A stretch of DNA of 64,000 nt from Candidatus Tisiphia endosymbiont of Nemotelus nigrinus (GTDB lineage: Bacteria > Pseudomonadota > Alphaproteobacteria > Rickettsiales > Rickettsiaceae). Location of the stretch: NCBI RefSeq assembly GCF_964026475.1, contig NZ_OZ032151.1:496001-560000 (forward strand). The letters are read 5' to 3'. Positions 55,869 to 64,000 of the stretch are shown one piece after another. The notes beneath the pieces were generated by a model, which had not been told where the DNA came from, searched no databases, and saw nothing but the letters and a program-made list of their open reading frames with translations. A program made the position numbers and the translations under genes. Position 1 is the stretch's first letter. Each line of letters opens with the position of its first letter.

Positions 55869-56819
55869 CTATAGCCCAGCCATTCTATCGACTTTCATAA
55901 ACTCAAAACTATAATTCAGTATGCTGCAAGCATCTTCCAAATCTTTGCTGTATTTATCCTTTATCCAAGCCCCAATAAAGGCAGTAGCTGGTTTGAGAAT
56001 AAGCTTATTACAATCTTCTTCAATTGCTTCTAACTTGCTAAACCATGCTTTATCAATGGTTTCACCGTATAACTTTAATAGATATTTCCTTATTTTATAC
56101 CACGCTGACTCTGGATTTAGTCCACTTAGCTCTAAATGATAATCCGATACTTCTCTTTTGTTGGTAATACGCAATTGCTGAATCTCTTTGCCATATACCT
56201 CTTGCACTGTTTGGAGCAATGTGCATTTATCAGTTTCTGACAAAGAGATATCTGCTAGATCAATCTTGTATTCGTCGTCACATACTCCAAAAAAACTACA
56301 CTTCTTCAGCAATTGATAAGCAGTACTAGGCTTACTCTCAAAAGCTTCAACAATCTTGCGTTGCAACTGATTCAGTGGTTTAACGCCCTTACTCTCTCTT
56401 ATCTTTTGCAAATAAGCCTTTCTTGTCCTAGTAGCATTGTTCAGATCGAAGTTAAAGCTTGGGTTATTTACCACGGAAGGTGGACGCATTTCATGACGCA
56501 AACTCTTTCTCATGTAGCTCAGTACTGCTTGCTTGCAGGGAAAGAGATTGTTAGGAGAATCTACGCTATGTTTAATCAACAACTTATTCATAAAACTTAA
56601 ATTGAAATCACGACCTGTTCTCTTTCTTAGCCAAGTAGCATCTTCTTCGGTCAATGGGTAAAATTCCTCTAGCTTTCTAGGTAAATACCAACCTTTAGCC
56701 TTTTTGGCAATATCAGCAAGCCACCCAGACAATTTCCCACTAAGCTTCCTGCTCAGACTCATTACCTCCTGAATATCCATCTGTTGAATCAGAATCTGAA
56801 TCGGAGTCTGGCTTGTCAT
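55869..56819 (-). CDS. Replication-associated protein with a DnaA N-terminal-like domain
   Basis: 316 residues. The C-terminal 75 residues or so (WYKIRKYLLKLYGETIDKAW, FSKLEAIEEDCNKLILKPAT, FIGAWIKDKYSKDLEDAC) match the pattern of the DnaA N-terminal domain: W..L...GE......WF..L, N.L.L.AP..F...WI...Y...L. There is no AAA+ part. Proteins with this domain alone are known from Rickettsia plasmids as putative replication factors. The start overlaps the end of the upstream gene by 80 bp in another frame. Confidence 0.6.
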   Translation of the reverse strand: MTSQTPIQILIQQMDIQEVMSLSRKLSGKLSGWLADIAKKAKGWYLPRKLEEFYPLTEEDATWLRKRTGRDFNLSFMNKLLIKHSVDSPNNLFPCKQAVLSYMRKSLRHEMRPPSVVNNPSFNFDLNNATRTRKAYLQKIRESKGVKPLNQLQRKIVEAFESKPSTAYQLLKKCSFFGVCDDEYKIDLADISLSETDKCTLLQTVQEVYGKEIQQLRITNKREVSDYHLELSGLNPESAWYKIRKYLLKLYGETIDKAWFSKLEAIEEDCNKLILKPATAFIGAWIKDKYSKDLEDACSILNYSFEFMKVDRMAGL

Positions 56820-57684
56820 CAGTTAGAGCTACATCGCCGTAATTGTTGTTTGTAGAATTGTATGGTAACGGGTTATTTACTGAACTTACCGTTACTTCTG
56901 TAGGTAAATTAAAGTTTTTTTCCTCAGCTAACCCAAGCTCTGCTAAGCTTTGTTCACCTGAACTTACCGTTATCTCCGGTGATAAGTTAAAGCTTTGCTC
57001 CGTAGTTAACGTAGGTTCTGACAAACTTTGTTCACCTCTTTTTTCCGTTACTTCAAGCGGTAAATTAACGTTTTGTTCCTCAGTTGATTCAGGCTCTGAC
57101 ACAGTTTGTCCACAGACTTGTCCACAATTTTCTTTATTTTTTTCGTATCTAGATAATATAGATATATATATAGATGCATTTTTTTGAAAATTTTTTACAG
57201 TTGGGTGGTAAATTTTTTCCGGTTGAATTGAAATTTTTTTATGGATAGATTGACTATTTGTGTAATTAAAGTGATAAGTATTATCATTAGCTTTACGAAA
57301 ACTCATAAATTTCTTAAGAAGTTTGATAGATAAAATATTACGACATTTTAGGTTATGTTTAATTGTAGTGGTAATTAAAGCAAAATCAATGAACCCACTT
57401 GTTTGCAATTCTGTTAGACATTGTTTAACCCGTTTTTGACAAACCTCTAGTTCTTTTTGGAAAAAATGATAACCTTCTTGTAACTCTTGTATATCATTGT
57501 GGTTATTAGTTTTTATGCAAGAAACTATCAAAGATAAAAGTTGACGAGACGTTTTACTTAATTGTTTACCACAATTGTTGGTAAGATTTCGCCACTCAGG
57601 CGGGATAAAATTACCAACAAAATTATAAAAGATAATATCCTGATTTTCAACTACAGGGTTGGAAAAAGTTAATGATTCTGTCAT
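56740..57684 (-). CDS. Winged-helix-like protein, plasmid/phage replication type, with tandem repeats
   Basis: 314 residues. The first 140 or so look like a DNA-binding winged helix of replication initiators (LTNNCGKQLSKTSRQLLSLI; RVKQCLTELQTSGFIDFALI). Residues 197-274 are three degenerate 26-residue repeats. The end is acidic and low in complexity (KPDSDSDSDSTDGYSG). No family could be named with confidence. It leads the probable operon wHTH - DnaA-N protein - terminases, next to tRNA-Pro. Confidence 0.55.
   Translation of the reverse strand: MTESLTFSNPVVENQDIIFYNFVGNFIPPEWRNLTNNCGKQLSKTSRQLLSLIVSCIKTNNHNDIQELQEGYHFFQKELEVCQKRVKQCLTELQTSGFIDFALITTTIKHNLKCRNILSIKLLKKFMSFRKANDNTYHFNYTNSQSIHKKISIQPEKIYHPTVKNFQKNASIYISILSRYEKNKENCGQVCGQTVSEPESTEEQNVNLPLEVTEKRGEQSLSEPTLTTEQSFNLSPEITVSSGEQSLAELGLAEEKNFNLPTEVTVSSVNNPLPYNSTNNNYGDVALTDDKPDSDSDSDSTDGYSGGNESEQEA
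56863..57096 (-). repeat. Three 78-bp coding tandem repeats
   Basis: Units of 26 codons: EPESTEEQNVNLPLEVTEKR.., EPTLTTEQSFNLSPEITVSS.., ELGLAEEKNFNLPTEVTVSS... The repeat is kept in frame and varies mainly at the first ten positions. Confidence 0.8.
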
Positions 57685-57823
57685 ATTTTTCCCCCTTGTA
57701 ATAGGGTTAAAAATAGATTTTTTTGTAGGTCAAATTTCAGGAAATTTGTCTGAGAAGTTACATATGAATCACATATGAAATTTTTAGTAAAAGTAAGAAA
57801 GCCCTGGAATGGTAATATGTATG

Positions 57824-57900
57824 TGGTCGGGGCAGAGAGATTTGAACTCCCGACCCTCTGCTCCCAAAGCAGATGCGCTACCAGACTGCGCTATGCCCCG
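57824..57900 (-). tRNA. tRNA-Pro(UGG)
   Basis: 77 nt with encoded CCA. The acceptor CGGGGCA pairs with TGCCCCG, the anticodon loop CTTTGGGAG has anticodon TGG, and the T arm is GGGAGTTCAAATCTC. Its 3' end faces the phage/plasmid module. Confidence 0.96.
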
Positions 57901-57975
57901 AATAAATGATAAAAACTAAAATTAAGCATATAGTTAGGCTCATAGGAAGGTGATAGAACATAACGATTGTAAGTT

Positions 57976-58025
57976 GTCATTCCTAGCTGCAGCGGGAATC
58001 TAGATACCTGCTTTCGCAGGTATGA
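57976..58025. repeat. Short palindromic repeat
   Basis: GTCATTCCTAGCTGCAGCGG...ACCTGCTTTCGCAGGTATGAC: CCTGC/GCAGG pairing near the centre and GTCAT/ATGAC at the ends. It belongs to a dispersed type different from the GAAGCAATCC family. Confidence 0.65.
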
Positions 58026-58162
58026 CACAAAGTTTGTATCACCTAATTCAATAGATTTCACTATAGTGCTTAAATACTAACAGATTGATATTGTCTAAAT
58101 ATATAGACTATAATATAACTCAAATCAATTTTTTTGTTTTAAAAATTCATCATATTTATAAA

Positions 58163-58873
58163 ATGTCTTCATTGCACGCATCAATATTAACTATATTTCC
58201 AGAAATGTTTCCTGGATTCTTGCAATATTCTCTTGCAGGGCAGGCCTTAAAAAAAGGTATTTGGTCTTATGATGTGGTTAATATAAAAGATTTTGGGTTA
58301 ACTAGGCATAAAAACGTTGACGATGAGGCTTATGGTGGTGGTAGTGGGCTGATAATGCGTCCTGATGTGCTTGGTAGTTGTCTAGATGATGTGCTGTCTA
58401 CAAACCCTAATACTTCCATATATTACCCATCACCAAGAGGAAAGTTATTTAACCAAGCTATTGCTCATGAAATTATACAAGAAAAACAAATAATAATTTT
58501 ATGTGGTCGATTTGAAGGGATTGACGAACGTATAATTGAAGAGTATAATATCAAAGAAATTAGTATAGGTGATTATATTTTATCTGGTGGCGAGGTGGCA
58601 GCCCTTGCTATTCTTGATTGTTTGATTAGATTACTTCCGAATGTATTAGCAAATCAAGATACATTGCAATCAGAGTCTTTTGAGAGAAATGGTGAGTTTG
58701 CTGGGTTGCTTGAGTGTCCTTTGTATACAAGACCGGCAAAATGGAAAGGCAGAGAAGTCCCGAGCGTTTTGTTGTCTGGTAATCATCAGTTGATTAGAAA
58801 TTGGAAAAGCGATCAGTCTATGGAAATTACAAAAAAACGTAGACCAGATTTGTTAAATTTTATAGGAGATTAA
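58163..58873 (+). CDS. trmD: tRNA (guanine-N1-)-methyltransferase
   Basis: 236 residues from the ATG at 58163 ([20 protein letters not shown]), the usual length; the frame is open 26 codons further up. Motifs: [29 protein letters not shown], and the trefoil-knot SAM site [20 protein letters not shown]. It methylates G37 of tRNAs with a G36. It is followed 4 bp later by rplS, the common trmD-rplS pair. Confidence 0.96.
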   Translation: MSSLHASILTIFPEMFPGFLQYSLAGQALKKGIWSYDVVNIKDFGLTRHKNVDDEAYGGGSGLIMRPDVLGSCLDDVLSTNPNTSIYYPSPRGKLFNQAIAHEIIQEKQIIILCGRFEGIDERIIEEYNIKEISIGDYILSGGEVAALAILDCLIRLLPNVLANQDTLQSESFERNGEFAGLLECPLYTRPAKWKGREVPSVLLSGNHQLIRNWKSDQSMEITKKRRPDLLNFIGD

Positions 58874-58877
58874 AGCG

Positions 58878-59303
58878 ATGAATATTATTGAACAATTTGA
58901 ACAACAGCAAATTGTGAAACTAACGGAAAATAAAAAGATTCCTGATTTTAAGGCGGGAGATACTGTAAAGGTTACTGTAAAGATAATTGACCGGACAGTT
59001 GAGAAAGATGGCAAGGAAAAATTGTTAGAGAGACTGCAAGCATATGAAGGCGTGGTAATTGCTAGAAGGAATAGTGGAGTTGCTTCTTCTTGTTTAGTTC
59101 GTAAGGTTAGTCATGGTGAAGGTGTAGAAAGACGATTTATGATTTTCTCACCGATGGTACATTCGATTGAAGTTGTAAAATATGGTGTAGTACGTCGTGC
59201 TAAACTCTATTACCTAAGAAATCTAAGTGGCAAAGCAGCTAGAATTAAAGAAAAACTTCAAGTAAATGCTAAAAAAATAGATAAGAAGAAGGTGGTTGCC
59301 TAA
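58878..59303 (+). CDS. rplS: 50S ribosomal protein L19
   Basis: 141 residues. [60 protein letters not shown] and [20 protein letters not shown] are the L19 signature blocks. The C-terminal basic extension of about 20 residues is a little longer than E. coli L19. It converges with recN. Confidence 0.97.
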   Translation: MNIIEQFEQQQIVKLTENKKIPDFKAGDTVKVTVKIIDRTVEKDGKEKLLERLQAYEGVVIARRNSGVASSCLVRKVSHGEGVERRFMIFSPMVHSIEVVKYGVVRRAKLYYLRNLSGKAARIKEKLQVNAKKIDKKKVVA

Positions 59304-59322
59304 GCCCTAGGGCTTAAGCAAC
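59296..59322. terminator. Hairpin shared by the rplS and recN stops
   Basis: TTGCCTAAGCCC and GGGCTTAAGCAA form a near-perfect inverted repeat that overlaps both stop codons of the converging genes. It lacks a strong T-run, so it may act as a weak two-way terminator. Confidence 0.45.
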
Positions 59323-61106
59323 TCTTTAGCTGCTTTCAAACTCGCATCGGTAATGGATTCTCCTGAAATCATGCGAGCAAGTTCAGTTTGCCTCTCTTGA
59401 AGATTTAGGCTTTTTACTGTGATTTTAGTGGTTTCATCCAATTGTAATTTGTTGACAATAATATGCTGATCCGCCTTACCTGCCACTTGAGGTTGGTGAG
59501 TGATAACTAGCACTTGGGCGATAGAGCTAAGTTTTTTAAGCTTTTCTCCGACTTTATCTGCTACGATGCCACCAGTTCCTGTATCTATTTCATCAAAAAT
59601 AATAGTGTCTTTGAGTGATTTATCAAAAAGACAAGTTTTTAGGGCTAACATAAACCTTGATAATTCACCACCAGAGGCAATTTTATCAATAGGCGCAAGT
59701 TTCGTACCCGGGTTGGTTGAGGCAACGAAACGCACATTATCAATACCATCGTACATCTTGTATAACAGTAGTTGAGAGCTAATTTGGTTGTCAGAATTAA
59801 CCTTAGAATTGTAAGGAAAAGAAGACCTACTTTCCGGATTTTGCTTAATTTCTTCTGAGAACTCCTCGCTCATGTTTAATTCTACAAAATTTTTATTATT
59901 ATCTTGGTTATCAGGATTATTTTTAGGTAATATTTCTATTTTAAAAACTGCCTTTTCCATTTTAAGTTGTTCAAGCTCTTTTTGTACAGCTAGTTCTAGG
60001 TTTTTTGCACTAATAGAACGCTTGTATGATAAAGCTTCAGCTAGTTCAAAATATTTTTTATATTCTGCTCGCTTATTAATATCTAGGGTTTTAACATTAT
60101 TGATTTTACTTTTAAGGGCATTTAATTGTTGGTTAGAATTATCAAAAAATACAGGTGTTTTTTCACAAGAAATATTATATTTTCGTGCTATATCACGGAT
60201 TTTAAATAGCCTTTCTTCTACTTCATCTAAGTTAAATTCATTTTTATCAAAGTTATTAATAATACTCTGTAATTTTATACGTGCTTCTTCTAAGCTATTA
60301 TAGCAATCATCTAGATTTAATGAAATAGAGGAAAATTCTTCGTTTTGCCGTAAGTTACGGTTTATCAAGCGTTGAGCATTATTAATTGACTTATTAATTT
60401 CAGGAAATTCAAGATGTGATAATATATCTTGAGTTACTTGTATTTCTTTATCACGATTTTGTAAACTACGCCTCACAGTAACAAGTTTTTCTTCTTCTCC
60501 TGATTGATAATCAAGAGTTTTTAATTCCTTAGTTACAAAAGTTAAATAATCTATTTCTTGTTCTATAGTATCTTTATCTCTAGTAACTTTATTGATTTCT
60601 TTAGTAGTTGCCTGTAAAATATCGAAATGCTCTGATAATTCAGCTCTTAAATTTAGCAGCTCTCCATAATCGTCTAGAATGTTAATATGGGAGGAAGGGC
60701 TAAGAAGAGAAGTATGACTGTTTTGCCCATGAAGTTCAAATAAACAATCTGCTACTTGTTGCAAGGTATTTACCGTCACTACCTGATCATTGATAAGAAA
60801 TTTTTTGCGATTGTTAGATTTTTGGATACGTTTTATTAGTAACTCTTGGTCATATTCAATATTAAATTGTTTCAAAAGTTTTTTTAAATCATCATTGAGA
60901 GTAAATGTCGTAGCAACCGAACAATAATCACCCCCATGTTTTATTACATTATCAGAGAATTTGCTACCCAAAGAGAATAAAATTGCATCTAGCAAAACAG
61001 ACTTACCAGCTCCTGTTTCTCCGGTAATTACACATAGTCCTTTTTCAAACTCTATCTCCAATTCGTCTATCAGAATAAAATTCTTAACCGAAAGACTTTG
61101 TAACAT
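59307..61106 (-). CDS. recN: DNA repair protein RecN
   Basis: 599 residues, about 45 longer than usual. Walker A ITGETGAGKSVLLDAILFSL at residues 28-47, the coiled-coil arms, the ABC signature DKIASGGELSRFMLALKTCL, Walker B DTIIFDEIDTGTGG, and VLVITHQPQVAGKADQHI. RecN is an SMC-like ATPase that acts at double-strand breaks. Residues 392-440 or so (from KNNPDNQDNNKNFVELNMSE to SSQLLLYKMYDG) are hydrophilic extra sequence just before the conserved DNVRFVASTNPG block and have no counterpart that I know of. Ends 3 bp from the rplS stop; follows bamD. Confidence 0.95.
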   Translation of the reverse strand: MLQSLSVKNFILIDELEIEFEKGLCVITGETGAGKSVLLDAILFSLGSKFSDNVIKHGGDYCSVATTFTLNDDLKKLLKQFNIEYDQELLIKRIQKSNNRKKFLINDQVVTVNTLQQVADCLFELHGQNSHTSLLSPSSHINILDDYGELLNLRAELSEHFDILQATTKEINKVTRDKDTIEQEIDYLTFVTKELKTLDYQSGEEEKLVTVRRSLQNRDKEIQVTQDILSHLEFPEINKSINNAQRLINRNLRQNEEFSSISLNLDDCYNSLEEARIKLQSIINNFDKNEFNLDEVEERLFKIRDIARKYNISCEKTPVFFDNSNQQLNALKSKINNVKTLDINKRAEYKKYFELAEALSYKRSISAKNLELAVQKELEQLKMEKAVFKIEILPKNNPDNQDNNKNFVELNMSEEFSEEIKQNPESRSSFPYNSKVNSDNQISSQLLLYKMYDGIDNVRFVASTNPGTKLAPIDKIASGGELSRFMLALKTCLFDKSLKDTIIFDEIDTGTGGIVADKVGEKLKKLSSIAQVLVITHQPQVAGKADQHIIVNKLQLDETTKITVKSLNLQERQTELARMISGESITDASLKAAKELLKP

Positions 61107-61112
61107 TATATT

Positions 61113-61871
61113 TTATTCTTTTAAAGAGTTCTTAATTAGTGAATAGCAATATTTATACCACACACTGTTTGGATAATTATGACCGAGTACTGCGGCATAT
61201 TTCTTCGCTTCATTGTCAAGCCCTAGCATTAAATAACTTTCCACTAAGCGATAAAGTGCTTCTGATATATGTGATGTAGTTTGGTAATTATCAACAATAA
61301 GCTGAAATCTATTGATAGCAGATATGGGGTTATTTCTCCTGAGATAATAGCGACCTACATCCATTTCTTTACCGGCTAAATGATCATTTACTAGATCAAT
61401 TTTTAAAGCTGCATCAATTGAATATTTTGTTTTTGGGAAAAGTGTTATAACATCTTCAAAACTTTTCTTAGCTAAAAAGGTTCTTGATTGATCAAGTTGT
61501 ACATTCGATATTTGCATATAATATGATAATGCCTTCAGGTAGTAGGCATAGGCAACATCTTCGTGCATTGGATGAAGCTTAATAAAATTATCCAATACAT
61601 CTACCGCTTCCTCATACTGACATGCAAGAAACAAAGAATATGACTGCATTAACTCAGCTTGAGGAGTCATTTTATTACCAGGGTCTTGATAGAAAATTCT
61701 TGAGAATTCTTCGGCAGCCTTAGAATATTTTTGCTTTCCCATAAGAACAAGACCAGCGTTGTATAATTCTGGAGCTGGTACAATTAAGTCCTCATCTATC
61801 TTCTTATTTGCACAACTAGATAGAACCAAGCAAGTAGTAATTGTATAAAATAATAATTTTGCTAATTTCAT
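61113..61871 (-). CDS. bamD: Outer membrane assembly lipoprotein BamD
   Basis: 252 residues. Lipobox LVLSSCANKK near residue 20, then TPR-like repeats: LYNAGLVLMGKQKYSKAAEE, AVDVLDNFIKLHPMHEDVAY, AKKSFEDVITLFPKTKYSID and the family block GRYYLRRNNPISAINRFQLI. BamD is the second essential part of the BAM complex that inserts outer membrane barrels such as the autotransporter at the window start. recN follows 6 bp downstream, a common alphaproteobacterial pairing. Confidence 0.95.
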   Translation of the reverse strand: MKLAKLLFYTITTCLVLSSCANKKIDEDLIVPAPELYNAGLVLMGKQKYSKAAEEFSRIFYQDPGNKMTPQAELMQSYSLFLACQYEEAVDVLDNFIKLHPMHEDVAYAYYLKALSYYMQISNVQLDQSRTFLAKKSFEDVITLFPKTKYSIDAALKIDLVNDHLAGKEMDVGRYYLRRNNPISAINRFQLIVDNYQTTSHISEALYRLVESYLMLGLDNEAKKYAAVLGHNYPNSVWYKYCYSLIKNSLKE

Positions 61872-61974
61872 ATAAAGATTACAAGTTTTTTAAACTTAAT
61901 TTATACACGAAACATTCATGAGTATACAAGATTATTTTAAAAATTATTATTTATATCATAATTTAAAGATATAA

Positions 61975-62219
61975 GTATCTAGGTTAACCTCCAGTTTTTT
62001 TTTGTCTACTGTGGTGTGTAACACATCGACTTCCACTAACACCAAATATTTCGGGGCTATCACGTTTACCATTTGGTTTTGGCTCGAAATGTTACGCTGT
62101 CTACGCTTCGTCACTGTTGTTACCTTCAGCAACGCAAGACTCGCTATATGGTGGAGCTAGCTACTCCTTCCATAACAGGACTTTCACCTGTAAGACTAAT
62201 GCACCTTATCTTGACGCAC
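61975..62219 (-). pseudogene. 5' region of a group II intron (minus strand)
   Basis: Read on the minus strand from 62219 it begins GTGCGTCAAGATAAGGTGCA, a GTGYG-type group II 5' end. It goes on with CGAGTCTTGCGTTGCTGAAG and GTAACAACAGTGACGAAGCG and then TAGACAG, blocks also found in the plus-strand intron beside it. The sequence breaks off near 61975 at a hairpin repeat (related to 8238-8277), so most of the intron is missing. Confidence 0.55.
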
Positions 62220-62261
62220 ACACACTTTTTTGCACAGAGCCAGGGCTAAGGCACATTATTG

Positions 62262-64000
62262 GTGCGCCACGAAGTGTAAATAAGCTAGCTGTTGCAAGAG
62301 CAGCCATAGAAGTGTTGACCTAGCACACTATGTATCGAGTCTTGAGCTGAGTTTGGTAACAAAGTCAGTTAAGCGTAGACAGAAATATTATAGGCCGTAA
62401 GCCGTAAGGTTGAAGCAATTGAGCCTCGTTAATGTCTTCTTTTGAGATCGCAGACTGTGTCAATAAACAGGAATGCAACAACATACATATCATAAATAGG
62501 CAGATATGTATGGGATCTCCGGGGTCTGAGAACATGGCATGTAATAAAAGTTTATTTATAAACGTGGGATATCCTATATTTTCTCTGAATTAGGAGTATT
62601 AGCTAACAAGTGTAAAAGCGAGGAAGCTGAAAAGAAATATAGGAAGTCAGATCCAGCATAGTACTGATGAAATTGGGTAATGCCAATGGAGGGAAGGCTG
62701 GTGGGTAAAATCGATCTCTAGAGGGAAATGTTATGATAACAACAGATTATCAAGTAATAACAGAAACAAAACTAAAGAGAATAGCATGGTTATCTTCATT
62801 GGATAAAAGTAAGAGATTTAACAACCTCATGCATTTGTTTAGTGAGAACGCACTTGCTGTCTGCTATCATGAGCTGGATGTTAAGAAAGCAACTGGAGTA
62901 GATGGAGTAAACAAAACTAATTATGGCTTAAAACTTACAGAAAATATTGGAAAATTGTCTGATAAACTAAAGAGGATGGCTTACATACCGGGCAATATTC
63001 GAGAGGTAAAAATACCGAAAGAAGGAAGCAATGGCAAGACTAGAACTTTAGGTATCAGCAACTTTGAAGATAAAATATGTCAGAAGATGATGCACAAAGT
63101 GCTTGAAAGTATATATGAGCCAATATTCTTGGAATGTTCCTATGGTTTCAGAACGGGAATAGGGTGTCATGATGCAATAAGAGGATTAACGCAACATCTT
63201 TATAGCAATGAGGTAGAGAGCGTAATAGACCTAGATTTGGCTAACTTCTTTGGTACTATTGATAGAAGGATATTGATAGAAATGCTGCAAGAGAAAATTC
63301 ATGACAAGAAGCTAATAAGATATATAATCCGCATGTTTAAAGCTGGAATATTGTCTGAAGGAGAACTGATTGTTCAAGAAGAAGGGACGATTCAAGGAAA
63401 CATTGCTAGTCCCATCCTTGCAAATATTTTTGCTCACTATGTTTTAGATGAATGGTTTGAAGAAGTGGTAAAGCAACATTGCAGAGGAACAGTAGCATTA
63501 TTTCGCTACTGTGATGATGGTGTAATATGTTGTAGATACGAGGAGGACGCCAAGAGAATAAAAATAGCTTTAGCAAAACGACTTGAGAAGTACAAACTTA
63601 AACTCAACGAAGAAAAGACCAAAATGGTTAGATTTTCAAAGAGAAAATTTTCTCAGAACGAAAGGCAAGAGGCTTTTGATTTTTTGGGTTTCACCTTTTA
63701 TTTTGGTAAGTCTAGGAAAGGTAAAATAATACCTAAGGTAAAGAGTTGTAGTAAACGAATAAGTGCCAAACTGAAGAAGGTCAATGACTGGTGTAAGGAC
63801 ATTAGAAACAAGCATAAACTGCATGTCATATGGAGAAGTTTTTGTAGCAAGTTGAGAGGGCATATACAGTATTATGGTGTGACTTTTAATATTAAAGCAG
63901 TGAATGGCTTCATAAGGCAATCAGTGAAGACATTGTTTAAGTGGTTAAATCGTCGCAGCCAAAGAGAATCATTCAGTTGGGAGAAGTTTTGTCTGTTTAT
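62262..64000 (+). mobile_element. Group II intron, 3' end outside the window
   Basis: It starts GTGCGCCACGAAGTGTAAAT, the usual group II 5' boundary. About 470 nt of intron RNA domain I-IV sequence follow (with GGCCGTAAGCCGTAAGGTTG and GGTAACAAAGTCAGTTAAGC) and lead to the reverse transcriptase gene. The ribozyme 3' domains V and VI would lie beyond 64000. Confidence 0.8.
62733..64000 (+). CDS. ltrA: Group II intron reverse transcriptase/maturase (3' end outside window)
   Basis: 422 codons visible, with no stop. The RT fingers and palm are complete: KKATGVDGVNKTNYGLKL, VKIPKEGSNGKTRTLGISNF, FLECSYGFRTGIGCHDAIRG, SVIDLDLANFFGTIDRRIL, GTIQGNIASPILANIFAHYV, the catalytic loop FRYCDDGVIC, then DFLGFTFYFGKSRKGKIIPK and a maturase-like region with SKLRGHIQYYGV. 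The catalytic loop reads YCDD where most group II enzymes have YADD; the two Asp remain. It starts at the ATG 62733. Confidence 0.93.
   Translation, partial: MITTDYQVITETKLKRIAWLSSLDKSKRFNNLMHLFSENALAVCYHELDVKKATGVDGVNKTNYGLKLTENIGKLSDKLKRMAYIPGNIREVKIPKEGSNGKTRTLGISNFEDKICQKMMHKVLESIYEPIFLECSYGFRTGIGCHDAIRGLTQHLYSNEVESVIDLDLANFFGTIDRRILIEMLQEKIHDKKLIRYIIRMFKAGILSEGELIVQEEGTIQGNIASPILANIFAHYVLDEWFEEVVKQHCRGTVALFRYCDDGVICCRYEEDAKRIKIALAKRLEKYKLKLNEEKTKMVRFSKRKFSQNERQEAFDFLGFTFYFGKSRKGKIIPKVKSCSKRISAKLKKVNDWCKDIRNKHKLHVIWRSFCSKLRGHIQYYGVTFNIKAVNGFIRQSVKTLFKWLNRRSQRESFSWEKFCLF

Noticed and set aside
56863..57096. Regular repeats considered as a CRISPR array
   Set aside because: The period is 78 bp, the repeats are adjacent with no spacers, and they are in frame with a protein.
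61975..62323. A 68-codon ORF at 62117-62323 on the plus strand
   Set aside because: It runs across both group II intron 5' ends and antisense to one of them; there is no protein-like conservation, so it is an artefact of intron RNA sequence.

Overview
The window is AT-rich chromosomal DNA of a Rickettsia (Alphaproteobacteria, Rickettsiales). Four features point there: an OmpB/Sca5-type autotransporter; the rvh type IV secretion cluster with five consecutive VirB6 paralogues; a RARP-1 / PopZ-like / TolC cluster; and palindromic elements of the RPE kind, one of them read in frame inside a protein. The load of insertion sequences, miniature inverted-repeat elements, phage genes and group II introns fits an IS-rich rickettsia (endosymbiont or deep-branching type) better than a streamlined one. 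I cannot name the species from this sequence alone.

Layout. 1-3.8 kb: 3' part of the autotransporter gene and its terminator. 4.2-6.7 kb: three genes for exported proteins (a degenerate intradiol-dioxygenase-like protein, a TlpA-type thioredoxin, an S49 peptidase). 6.7-8.5 kb: tRNA-Ser(UGA), an IS3 fragment, a decayed IS21 element and repeats. 8.5-12.3 kb: kdsA, secG and tpiA on the minus strand, then ppiD on the plus strand and a DUF6356 gene on the minus strand. 12.5-16 kb: RARP-1, a PopZ/DUF2497 protein and TolC, all minus. 16.3-17.5 kb: an unrecognised 419-residue protein. 17.8-21.6 kb: oligopeptidase B and a NuoN/MrpD-like membrane subunit. 21.7-38.7 kb: rvhB3-rvhB4a-rvhB6a-b-c-d-e, transcribed on the minus strand. 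39.2-42.4 kb: yidC, engB (ysxC) and a degenerate argB. 42.4-51.3 kb: mobile DNA (IS1380, IS481, IS3, IS1634-like, IS110 and two intact copies of a 166-bp inverted-repeat element) around gmk, a DUF465 gene and tgt. 51.3-57.7 kb: a phage/plasmid-like module ending beside tRNA-Pro(UGG). 58.2-61.9 kb: trmD-rplS and recN-bamD. 62-64 kb: two group II intron 5' ends placed head to head, the plus-strand one carrying a reverse transcriptase that runs off the window.

How the parts relate. Much of the real gene content concerns the envelope and secretion: the autotransporter, YidC, SecG, PpiD, BamD, TolC, the LPS sugar enzyme KdsA, the rvh machine, and the candidate substrate RARP-1 beside its TolC exporter. 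The most notable oddities are: an apparent one-base frameshift that splits rvhB6a; a repeat-built ORF coupled by ATGA overlaps to rvhB6b and rvhB6c; an RPE in frame inside a phage terminase; a 166-bp non-autonomous inverted-repeat element; an ArgB lacking its glycine loops; a dioxygenase fold without most of its iron ligands; and a DnaA-N-domain replication protein next to terminase genes. I saw no CRISPR array, rRNA or recognisable defence system.
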